A stretch of DNA of 64,000 bases from NCBI RefSeq assembly GCF_014641655.1, contig NZ_BMID01000001.1, forward strand, positions 372,001-436,000. Reading direction: 5' to 3'. The position numbers and the translations under genes were made by a program. Shown here one piece after another: positions 44,264 through 51,922 of this stretch. This DNA comes from Pseudoblastomonas marina (GTDB taxonomy: Bacteria; Pseudomonadota; Alphaproteobacteria; Sphingomonadales; Sphingomonadaceae). Below the pieces are notes generated by a model. It searched no databases and was not told the DNA's origin. It saw only the letters and a list, made by a program, of their open reading frames with translations. Position 1 is the stretch's first letter, and each line of letters starts with the position of its first letter.

Positions 44264-47053
44264 ATGTCGACCGGCAAGCGTCTGGCGGGAATTCTACTGC
44301 TCGGCACCGCTCTCACCTTTCCGCACCTCGCACTCGCACAGGATACGCAGGGCGTCCCGCCCGGCGATGACCCGTCGACCGAGGCCAGCGCCGAGCAAAA
44401 CGAAAACCAGATCGATCCGGCAGCGGACGATGACCAGGGCCAGGATGTCGAGGTCTCGATCCCCGGCGGCAATCGAGTCATCATCCGCGGCAATCGCGAA
44501 CGCGACGTCTCGCGCGATTCGGGCCAGGTCCTGTCGGTCCTCACGGCCGAAGACATCGCCCGCACCGGCGAAGGCGACGTGGCTGGCGCGCTCACCCGCG
44601 TCACCGGCCTCAGCACGGTGGGTGACGGACGCGTCTTCGTTCGCGGCCTCGGCGATCGCTACTCGCTCGCGCTCCTCAACGGCCTGCCGCTGCCGAGCCC
44701 CGAACCGCTTAGCCGCGTCGTGCCGCTCGACATCTTCCCCACCAGCGTGGTCGCATCCAGCCTCGTGCAGAAGACCTATTCGGCCAACTTCCCCGGCGAA
44801 TTCGGCGGCGGGGTGATCAACCTCACCACCCGCGCCGTGCCGACCGAAAGCTTCGTGGCGATCAGCGCCAGCGGCGGGATCGACACCGAGACCAATTTCT
44901 CCAACGGGCTGACCTATTACGGGTCCGACTGGGACAAGTTCGGCTTCGACAACGGCAATCGCGACATCCCGTCGAACCTCCAGGCCTTCTTCGACAGCGG
45001 GCAGCGGATCGAGAACACCTCGGTCGAAACGCAGGAAGGCATCGCCGCACAGATCTTCCCGCTCAACCTCGTGACGCTGCAACGAATCGACGAATTGCCG
45101 GCCAACTGGTCGGCGGGCATCGCGATGGGCACCTCGTTCGAGGTCGGCGGCGGCAATTACCTCGGCGTGATCGCGACCGCGAACATCTCGAACAGCTGGC
45201 GCAACCGCAACGTGCGCTCGCAACAGGCGAATACCGACCTGTCGACGCTGACCGACGATTTCACGACCTTCGTCACCGACAACAACGTGCTGGTGAACGG
45301 GCTGCTCAGTTTCGGCCTCGACATCGGCGAGCACACGATCCGCTGGACCAACCTCTATATCCGCGACACGCTCAAGACTGCGCGCCTCTCGCAGGGCACC
45401 GAGTTCGACAAGGGCGCGACCGGCTTCGATTTCATCAACCAGAACACCGCCTGGTTCGAACGCCAGCTGATCGACAGCCAGCTGGTCGGCGAATTCGACT
45501 TCGAGCCGATCGACGTCGATGTCCGGTTCGGTTTCGCGCAGACCGATCGCGAGGCGCCCTACAACGCGACATTTTCCTACACCCGCACCAATGTGGTCGA
45601 CGACACGCCCGACGTGATCGATTCGGTCGGCGAACAGTTCGCGGTCTATCTCAACCAGGCGTCGGACACCGGCCTCAGCCGCGTCTCGTTCGACGACCTG
45701 ACCGAGAAGCTCTGGTATGGCGGCATCGACTTCGGGTTCGAACCCTTCGACAGCCTCGCGATGACTGCAGGCCTGGCCTGGACCGACACCGACCGCAGCT
45801 CGATCCGCCGCGAATTCATCCCGCGCGCGGAAGCGGTTCCGCTGACGCTGACCGATCCGGTGACCGGGGCGACGCAGACCTTCACCCCCAACCCGCAGTT
45901 GATCCCGGTGATCGGGCTGCGGCGTCCGGGCGACATCATCAATGGCGCGACCCTCGCGCTGTTCGACATCACGCTCGCCGAAGCGAGCCCGTTCCCCAAA
46001 TTCGACGCAAACCTGTCGATCCTCGCGGGCTACGGCCTCGTCAACTGGACCCCGATCGAGGCGATCTCGGTCGAGGCCGGGGTGAGGTACGAAATCGCCG
46101 ACCAGTCGGTCGCGCTCGACCAGTCGGTGTTCGACGCGCCGATCCTCGGCGCCACCGCGACCGACCTGTCGGAGGACTATATCCTCCCCGGCGCGACGGT
46201 GACCTGGTTCGCGACCGACGATCTGCAGCTGCGCATCGCGGCATCGAAGACGATCGCCCGTCCGCAGTTCCGCGAACTCGTCGAGCAGACCTATTTCGAT
46301 CCCGAATCGAACCGCACCTTCCGCGGCAACCCGTTCCTGGTCGACAGCCAGCTGACCAATGCCGAGGCGCGCGCCGAGTATTATTTCGGCAGCGCGGGCG
46401 ACAAGTTCAGCGTCGCGGGATTCTACAAGAAAATCGATCGCCCGATCGAGGCGTTCATCGCCGCGAGCGCGGGTGGCGGCCTCGTCACCTCGTTCGCCAA
46501 TGCGCCCGAAGCCCGGCTCTACGGCGCGGAAGTCGAGCTGCAATACACGTTCGACCTGTTCGGCCTGGGGTCGTTCTTCGAAACCAGGCAGTTCGCGCTC
46601 CGGGGGAACTACACCTACACCAGTTCGGACATTCGCGTGCAGACGGGCGACCAGACCTTCATCCCCCCGGGCGGCGCGACCGATGCGATGGTCGTGTTCA
46701 CCGATGGCGACCGGCTGGTCGGCCAGTCGGACCATATCGCCAATGTGCAGGTGAGCTTCGAAGATACCGAGAAGCTGTCGCAGTTCAGCGTGCTGCTCAA
46801 CTATGCGAGCGAGCGGGTTACCAGCCGCGGATTCCAGCGGCCCGACGTGATCGAGGATCCGGGCCTGACCGTGGACTTCGTCGCGCGACAGGAACTGGGC
46901 ATTTTCGGGACGCCGATCGATATCGAGTTCGAGGTCCGCAACATCTTCGGTCGCGACAATTTCGAATTCCAGGAAAACGGCACCAACCGGATCGAGATCA
47001 ACACCTACGAGAAGGGCACGCGCTTCTCGCTGGGGGCGAAGGTCGAGTTCTAG
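44264..47053 (+). CDS. TonB-dependent outer-membrane receptor, Pho-linked
   Basis: 929 residues with signal peptide MSTGKRLAGILLLGTALTFP...ALA, an acidic linker (about 28-65), a plug domain (about 75-200; VLTAEDIARTGEGDVAGALT, then GRVFVRGLGDRYSLALLNGL) and a 22-strand barrel ending in GAKVEF with a terminal Phe. TonB receptors import large or scarce ligands using proton-motive force. The Pho box in front of the upstream lipoprotein gene and the phosphate genes on both sides suggest a phosphate-bearing ligand, which is inferred. A strong terminator follows. Confidence 0.92.
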   Translation: MSTGKRLAGILLLGTALTFPHLALAQDTQGVPPGDDPSTEASAEQNENQIDPAADDDQGQDVEVSIPGGNRVIIRGNRERDVSRDSGQVLSVLTAEDIARTGEGDVAGALTRVTGLSTVGDGRVFVRGLGDRYSLALLNGLPLPSPEPLSRVVPLDIFPTSVVASSLVQKTYSANFPGEFGGGVINLTTRAVPTESFVAISASGGIDTETNFSNGLTYYGSDWDKFGFDNGNRDIPSNLQAFFDSGQRIENTSVETQEGIAAQIFPLNLVTLQRIDELPANWSAGIAMGTSFEVGGGNYLGVIATANISNSWRNRNVRSQQANTDLSTLTDDFTTFVTDNNVLVNGLLSFGLDIGEHTIRWTNLYIRDTLKTARLSQGTEFDKGATGFDFINQNTAWFERQLIDSQLVGEFDFEPIDVDVRFGFAQTDREAPYNATFSYTRTNVVDDTPDVIDSVGEQFAVYLNQASDTGLSRVSFDDLTEKLWYGGIDFGFEPFDSLAMTAGLAWTDTDRSSIRREFIPRAEAVPLTLTDPVTGATQTFTPNPQLIPVIGLRRPGDIINGATLALFDITLAEASPFPKFDANLSILAGYGLVNWTPIEAISVEAGVRYEIADQSVALDQSVFDAPILGATATDLSEDYILPGATVTWFATDDLQLRIAASKTIARPQFRELVEQTYFDPESNRTFRGNPFLVDSQLTNAEARAEYYFGSAGDKFSVAGFYKKIDRPIEAFIAASAGGGLVTSFANAPEARLYGAEVELQYTFDLFGLGSFFETRQFALRGNYTYTSSDIRVQTGDQTFIPPGGATDAMVVFTDGDRLVGQSDHIANVQVSFEDTEKLSQFSVLLNYASERVTSRGFQRPDVIEDPGLTVDFVARQELGIFGTPIDIEFEVRNIFGRDNFEFQENGTNRIEINTYEKGTRFSLGAKVEF

Positions 47054-47079
47054 GACGGCGCAACCGCAAGGACAAACAG

Positions 47080-47115
47080 GGGCGTGGCACCGCGAGGTGT
47101 CGCGCCCTTTCTCGT
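47080..47115. terminator. Intrinsic terminator after the TonB receptor gene
   Basis: A 12-bp stem, GGGCGTGGCACC with GGTGTCGCGCCC (two G-U pairs), closes on the stable tetraloop GCGA. TTTCTCGTT follows. It starts 27 bp after the receptor stop and lies between convergent genes, so it may serve both strands. Confidence 0.85.
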
Positions 47116-47119
47116 TGCT

Positions 47120-47785
47120 TCAGTCGAGGTCGAGGACGTAGCCGAGCGGGCGGACCGTGCGGATCACGTCCTGCGCACCGGCCCGCTTGAGCGCCCGGCG
47201 CAGGCGCGCGACCCAGACATCGACCGTGCGTTCGTCGACCGGGTGGTGATCCTTGCCGAGGCCGGATATCAGCTCGCTGCGGGTCATCACCCGGTTGGCA
47301 TTGCGGCCGAGGAAATGGAGTAGGCGGAATTCGTTGAGCGGGAGCTGAAGCAATTCGCCGTTCCAGCGCGCCTGGATCGCATCGGTGTCGACCAGCAGCG
47401 GACCGTGCTGCAACCGGCTGCCGATCTCGGTCCGGACCTGGCGCGGCAGGGTCTCGTCGAGCAGCCGATGGAGCGATTCGGGCGAGAGCGGGCCGAGGAT
47501 CACGTCGTTCGCGCCGGCCGCGAGCGACTGCCGTGCCTGGTCGACCGAATCGTCCCGCAGCAGCATCACGATATGCGCGCGAGCGTAGCGCGGATCGGCC
47601 CGCAATGCGCGGCAGCGCTCGACCCCGCTCTCGCCTTCGAGCGCCCAGTCGAGCGCGACCCATAACGGGCCGTCGCCGGGAACGACGCGATCGAGCCGGC
47701 CGATGCGCAGTTCCACCCCTTCGGGCGCGGCCTCGGCTGCGGCGAAACTGGGCGGCGAGGTAACGAGAAGATCGACAATCTGCAC
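47120..47785 (-). CDS. Winged-helix response regulator with degenerate receiver
   Basis: 221 residues from a GTG at 47785 (VQIVDLLVTSPPS), with AAGGGGG upstream; a TTG at 47812 is an alternative. The OmpR-type DNA-binding domain is intact (LQLPLNEFRLLHFLGRNANR, then ERTVDVWVARLRRALKRAGA). The receiver is not: the acidic pair is replaced by VTSPP, the conserved Thr by Leu (MLLRDD) and the Lys by Leu/Gly (VILGPLSP), while the phospho-acceptor Asp in VALDWALEG remains. It lies 90 bp downstream of phoR, in the place where phoB often sits. It may act without phosphorylation or by a modified mechanism. Confidence 0.85.
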   Translation of the reverse strand: MQIVDLLVTSPPSFAAAEAAPEGVELRIGRLDRVVPGDGPLWVALDWALEGESGVERCRALRADPRYARAHIVMLLRDDSVDQARQSLAAGANDVILGPLSPESLHRLLDETLPRQVRTEIGSRLQHGPLLVDTDAIQARWNGELLQLPLNEFRLLHFLGRNANRVMTRSELISGLGKDHHPVDERTVDVWVARLRRALKRAGAQDVIRTVRPLGYVLDLD

Positions 47786-47833
47786 GCGCGCGACATCCCC
47801 CTTTCGGTGCAATGTCGTCGCTGCCTATCTAGC

Positions 47834-47851
47834 GTTACAGGTCTGTGACGC
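47834..47851 (-). promoter_or_regulatory. Possible two-repeat Pho-box-like site
   Basis: On the minus strand GCGTCAC and CTGTAAC are separated by 4 nt. They sit between phoR and the atypical regulator gene. The third repeat expected of a full box is missing, so this is weaker than the other three. Confidence 0.4.
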
Positions 47852-47874
47852 TGCGGACCGAAAATTGCCCCTGG

Positions 47875-49059
47875 TCAGGTCGGCGAGGCGTCGATCGTCG
47901 GCAGGCGGATGCGGACGGTGGTTCCCTCGCCCAGCACCGAATCGATATCGAGCCTGCCCTGGTGCCGTTCGACGATGTGTTTGACGATCGCGAGGCCGAG
48001 GCCGGTCCCGCCCGAGGCGCGGCTGCGGCCCGGATCGGTGCGGTAGAATCGGCGGGTGAGGTGAGGCACGTGTTCGGGCGCGATGCCGGGGCCGCGATCC
48101 TCGACCGCAAGGATCACCGAATCGCGTGGCCCGGGCGACAGCGTGACCGAGACGCCCTTTTCGGCGTCGCCGTATTTGAGCCCGTTCTCGACGAGGTTGC
48201 GTACCACCTGTTCGAGCTGTTCGGGATCGCCCAGCACGGTAAAATCGCGCGGCGAGCGAAAGGTGACACGATCCTGCCGGTCGGGTCCGGCGCCGTCGCG
48301 CGCGGCGCGCTGGACGAGCGGGCCGAGGTCGATCGGCTTGGCCGGTCGTTCGTGCTTGCTCGCCTCGACCCGGCTCAGGCTCATCAGGTCGGAGACCAGC
48401 GACTGCATCCGCCGCGCCTCGCGTTCGATCACGGCGAGGAACTTGAACCGTTTTTCCTCGTCCGGCTGGGCTTCGGGATCGGCGAGGATTTCGACATAGC
48501 CGAGGATCGAGGACAGCGGCGTGCGCAGCTCGTGGCTCGCATTGGCGACGAAATCGGTGTGCGCGCGACTGAGATCGGCCTCGCTCGACCGGTTGACCAG
48601 TTCGAGCAGGATCCGGTCGCGCCCCACCGGGCGGCGGCGCAAATCCCACACGCTGCGCGGGGAAACCAGCCCCTGGATGCGGACTTCCTGTTCGTCCTCG
48701 CCATGCAGCATCGCGATTGCTTCGGGATGGCGCAGCGCGACGCGGGCGTCCTGGCCGACAATGTGCGCGCCGAGCACTTCGCGCGCGGCGGCATTGGCGC
48801 GCGTCACCCGCATGTGCTCGACGAACAGCAGCGGCGTGCTCAGGGGTTCGAGCAGGTGCTCGATCGCTTCATCGTCGAAATGATGATCGTCGTCGGACAG
48901 AATGTCGTCGGGATTGGACGGCTGGACGAGGAACAGCGAGGCGAGCCACAGCACGCCGATCGCCAGCGCCAGCTCGAATCCGGCACCCGAGGCAACCATG
49001 AAGATCATCCCGACCAGCGCCGCCAGTGCGCCGGCCATGATGCGGCCCGGTCCGCTCAT
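47875..49059 (-). CDS. phoR: PhoR-type phosphate sensor histidine kinase
   Basis: 394 residues. Two membrane helices lie at about 5-50 (MAGALAALVGMIFMVASGAG, then ELALAIGVLWLASLFLV). A PAS-like region follows (about 75-160), then the phospho-acceptor box FVANASHELRTPLSSILGY, the N box LVENGLKYG and the G boxes DRGPGIA and GTGLGLAIVKH. PhoR phosphorylates PhoB when phosphate falls and is held back by the Pst/PhoU complex. It is encoded 12 kb from phoB, next to the atypical regulator. Confidence 0.92.
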   Translation of the reverse strand: MSGPGRIMAGALAALVGMIFMVASGAGFELALAIGVLWLASLFLVQPSNPDDILSDDDHHFDDEAIEHLLEPLSTPLLFVEHMRVTRANAAAREVLGAHIVGQDARVALRHPEAIAMLHGEDEQEVRIQGLVSPRSVWDLRRRPVGRDRILLELVNRSSEADLSRAHTDFVANASHELRTPLSSILGYVEILADPEAQPDEEKRFKFLAVIEREARRMQSLVSDLMSLSRVEASKHERPAKPIDLGPLVQRAARDGAGPDRQDRVTFRSPRDFTVLGDPEQLEQVVRNLVENGLKYGDAEKGVSVTLSPGPRDSVILAVEDRGPGIAPEHVPHLTRRFYRTDPGRSRASGGTGLGLAIVKHIVERHQGRLDIDSVLGEGTTVRIRLPTIDASPT

Positions 49060-49166
49060 CGGTGAAGCCTCGATGCCATGCGGTCATCGCCCTATCGGGC
49101 GCGGGCGAGGTGGACAAGCGCGGGCTTTGGCGGCACCCCCTGCCACCAGACCTGCGAGAGGATGCG

Positions 49167-50339
49167 ATGCCCATCAGCGACGGCGATTTTCCCGAACTGC
49201 GCGAAGCCGTGCGCGCGCTGTGCGCCGATTTTCCCGGCGAATACTGGCGCGAAAAGGATCGCGAGCGGGCCTATCCGGGCGAGTTCGTCGCCGCGCTCAC
49301 GAAGGCCGGCTTCCTCGCCGCGCTGATCCCGGAGGAATATGGCGGGTCGGGGCTGAGCCTCGAGGAAGCGGCGATCGTGATGGAGGAAATCCAGGCGGCG
49401 GGCGCCAACGGCGCGGCGGCGCATGCGCAGATGTACGTGATGAACACGCTGCTGCGCTACGGTTCGGACGCGCAGAAGGCGCGCTACCTGCCCGATATCG
49501 CCAGCGGCGAGTTGCGGCTGCAAGCCTTCGGCGTGAGCGAGCCGACCAGCGGGACCGACACGCTCTCGCTGCGGACGCGGGCAGTCCGCAAGGGCGATCG
49601 CTACGTGATCAACGGGCAGAAGATCTGGACCAGCCGGGCCGAACATTCGGATTTGATGATGCTGCTGGCGCGCACCGCCCCGCGCGACGAGGCGAAGTCG
49701 AAGACGCACGGACTGTCGCTGTTCCTCGTCGACATGCGCGACGGCAATTCGCGCGGGATGGCGATCGAGCCGATCCGCACGATGATGAACCATTCGACCA
49801 CCGAAATCTTCTTCGACGATTTCGAGATCCCTGCCGACGCGCTGATCGGCGAGGAAGGCGAGGGCTTCCGCTACATCCTCTCAGGGATGAACGCCGAACG
49901 GATCCTGATCGGCGCCGAGTGCGTCGGCGATGCCAAGTGGTTCATCCGCAAGGCGAGCGAATATGCCGGTTCGCGCGAGGTGTTCGACCGTCCGATCGGG
50001 CAGAACCAGGGTGTCCAGTTCCCGATCGCGCGTTGCTATGCGCAGATGCGCGCCGCCGAGCTGATGGTGCGCCACGCCGCGCGCGCCTATGACAGCGGAG
50101 AGGGCGCGGGGAAGGCCGGCGGCGAACAGGCCAACATGGCGAAGCTGCTCGCCTCCGAAGCCAGCTGGTCCGCTGCCGACATGTGCGTGCAGACGCATGG
50201 CGGATTCGGTTTCGCGGAAGAATACGACGTCGAACGCAAGTTTCGCGAGGCGCGGCTCTACACCGTCGCGCCGATCAGCACGAACGCGATCCTGAGCTAC
50301 ATCGCCGAACACGTGCTGGGCCTTCCGCGCTCCTACTGA
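49167..50339 (+). CDS. Acyl-CoA dehydrogenase family protein
   Basis: 390 residues from the ATG at 49167 (MPISDGDFPELREAVRALCA), with GAGAGG at 7 bp; the longer frame upstream has no ribosome site. The three acyl-CoA dehydrogenase domains are visible: helical N-terminus, mid beta-domain with RLQAFGVSEPTSGTDTLSLR and WTSRAEHSDLMM, and C-terminal helices with FDRPIGQNQGVQFPIA and QTHGGFGFAEEYDVERKFREAR. It should oxidise an acyl-CoA with FAD; the substrate is unknown. A KASIII-type synthase gene follows 18 bp after the stop. Confidence 0.93.
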   Translation: MPISDGDFPELREAVRALCADFPGEYWREKDRERAYPGEFVAALTKAGFLAALIPEEYGGSGLSLEEAAIVMEEIQAAGANGAAAHAQMYVMNTLLRYGSDAQKARYLPDIASGELRLQAFGVSEPTSGTDTLSLRTRAVRKGDRYVINGQKIWTSRAEHSDLMMLLARTAPRDEAKSKTHGLSLFLVDMRDGNSRGMAIEPIRTMMNHSTTEIFFDDFEIPADALIGEEGEGFRYILSGMNAERILIGAECVGDAKWFIRKASEYAGSREVFDRPIGQNQGVQFPIARCYAQMRAAELMVRHAARAYDSGEGAGKAGGEQANMAKLLASEASWSAADMCVQTHGGFGFAEEYDVERKFREARLYTVAPISTNAILSYIAEHVLGLPRSY

Positions 50340-50357
50340 CCGCGCTAGGACAGCGCC

Positions 50358-51479
50358 ATGACCGCCTCCCCAGTGATCTCCGCCACCGGCCTGTTCACCC
50401 CGCCCGAGAGCATCTCGAACGAGGAACTCGTCGAGAGCTTCAACGCCTATGTCGCGCTGCATAACGCGCGCAATGCCGAGGCGATCGCCGCCGGCGAGGT
50501 CGAGCCGCTGACCGAAAGCTCTACCGGTTTCATCGAGAAGGCGAGCGGGATCAAGTCGCGCCATGTCATGGCCAAGGCTCCGGTGCTCGACCCCGAAATC
50601 ATGGCCCCGCGCTGGGACGAGCGCGGCGACGACGAATTATCGATCATGGCCGAGATCGGGGTCAAGGCGGCGAAGCAGGCGCTCGAACGCGCCGGTCGCA
50701 AGCCCGAAGACGTCGACGCGGTGCTGTGCGCGGCCTCGAACATGCAGCGCGCCTATCCGGCGATGGCGATCGAAATCCAGGACGCGCTGGGGATCGAGGG
50801 CTTCGCGTTCGACATGAACGTCGCGTGTTCCTCGGCCACCTTCGGGATCCAGACCGCGGCCGATTACATCCGCGCGGGGAATGCGAAATCGGTACTTGTC
50901 GTCAGTCCCGAGATCACCAGCGGCCACCTCAACTGGCGCGACCGCGATTCGCACTTCATCTTCGGCGACGTGGCGACGGCGGTGCTGGTCGAGGCGAAGG
51001 ACATTGCGCCGGAAGGCCACTGGGACATCCTCGGCACCAAGCTGAAGACCGTGTTCTCGAACAACATCCGCAACAATGCGGGCTTCCTCAATCGCGCGCA
51101 TCCCGAGACCCGCGACGCGCCGGACAAGCTGTTCGTCCAGGAAGGCCGCAAGGTGTTCAAGGAAGTGGTGCCGATGGTCTCGGCGATGATCCTCGAGGAA
51201 GCCGACCGGCTCGGCGTCGATCCAAAGTCGCTGCGGCGGCTATGGCTGCACCAGGCCAATGCCGGGATGAACCGGCTGATCGCGCACAAGGTGCTCGGCC
51301 ACGAGGCGAGCGAGGACGAGAGCCCGACCGTGCTCGACACCTATGCCAACACGTCGAGCGCTGGCTCGATCATCGCCTTCCACAAGCACAGCGAAGACCT
51401 TGGCGCAGGCGATACCGCGCTGATCTGCTCGTTCGGGGCGGGCTATTCGGTGGGCTCGGTCTTCATCCGCAAGACCTGA
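50358..51479 (+). CDS. Beta-ketoacyl-ACP synthase III family protein
   Basis: 373 residues. The KASIII catalytic triad is intact: Cys in NVACSSATFG, His in LWLHQANAGM and Asn in DTYANTSSAGS. These enzymes join an acyl-CoA to malonyl-ACP or a second acyl unit. A N-terminal segment with EELVESFNAYVALHNARNAE is longer than in housekeeping FabH, pointing to a specialised member. It is next to, and co-directional with, the acyl-CoA dehydrogenase, suggesting a shared pathway. An exact substrate cannot be read from the sequence. Confidence 0.9.
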   Translation: MTASPVISATGLFTPPESISNEELVESFNAYVALHNARNAEAIAAGEVEPLTESSTGFIEKASGIKSRHVMAKAPVLDPEIMAPRWDERGDDELSIMAEIGVKAAKQALERAGRKPEDVDAVLCAASNMQRAYPAMAIEIQDALGIEGFAFDMNVACSSATFGIQTAADYIRAGNAKSVLVVSPEITSGHLNWRDRDSHFIFGDVATAVLVEAKDIAPEGHWDILGTKLKTVFSNNIRNNAGFLNRAHPETRDAPDKLFVQEGRKVFKEVVPMVSAMILEEADRLGVDPKSLRRLWLHQANAGMNRLIAHKVLGHEASEDESPTVLDTYANTSSAGSIIAFHKHSEDLGAGDTALICSFGAGYSVGSVFIRKT

Positions 51480-51488
51480 GCGCGCGGA

Positions 51489-51863
51489 TCAGGCCGCGCG
51501 GCGCTTGTCCGCCAGGATATCGAGGATGATGTTGGGCGGGCACGGCTTGGCGCAGATATGCGCCTTGGGAAACCGCTCGTCGAGATCGCCCGTATCGGTG
51601 TGACCCGAATGGAAGATGATCGGGATGTTCGCCTCGCTCAGCTTCTCTGCGAGCGGGAAGACGTCGCCATCGGTCAGCTCGATATCGAGGATCGCGAGGT
51701 CGGGCTTCGCCGATTTGGCTGCGGCCTGTCCTTCGGCGAGGGTGGCATGGGGACCATCGATCAACAGTCCGAGCACCTTGGCCTGTTCGACCATGTCGAG
51801 ACCGACGATGTAATCGTCTTCCATGATGAGCACGCGCGGCTGCGCGCTTTGCTTATCGGTCAT
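51489..51863 (-). CDS. Stand-alone receiver (response regulator) protein
   Basis: 124 residues, receiver only: acidic pair in VLIMEDD, phospho-acceptor Asp in LAILDIELTDG, Ser in IIFHSGH, Lys in ICAKPCPP. There is no output domain, so it probably passes phosphate to, or buffers, a kinase. Its sequence pattern (EDDYIVGLDMVEQ..., LAILDIEL) resembles the receivers paired with HWE/HisKA2 kinases, such as the one at the end of the CheB/CheR fusion protein. It lies convergent to the KASIII gene. Confidence 0.9.
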   Translation of the reverse strand: MTDKQSAQPRVLIMEDDYIVGLDMVEQAKVLGLLIDGPHATLAEGQAAAKSAKPDLAILDIELTDGDVFPLAEKLSEANIPIIFHSGHTDTGDLDERFPKAHICAKPCPPNIILDILADKRRAA

Positions 51864-51922
51864 CCACTTTCCCCGAATATTGCCTTGCTGGGCGACTCAA
51901 CGAGTCCCCAGCGACTCGGTTC

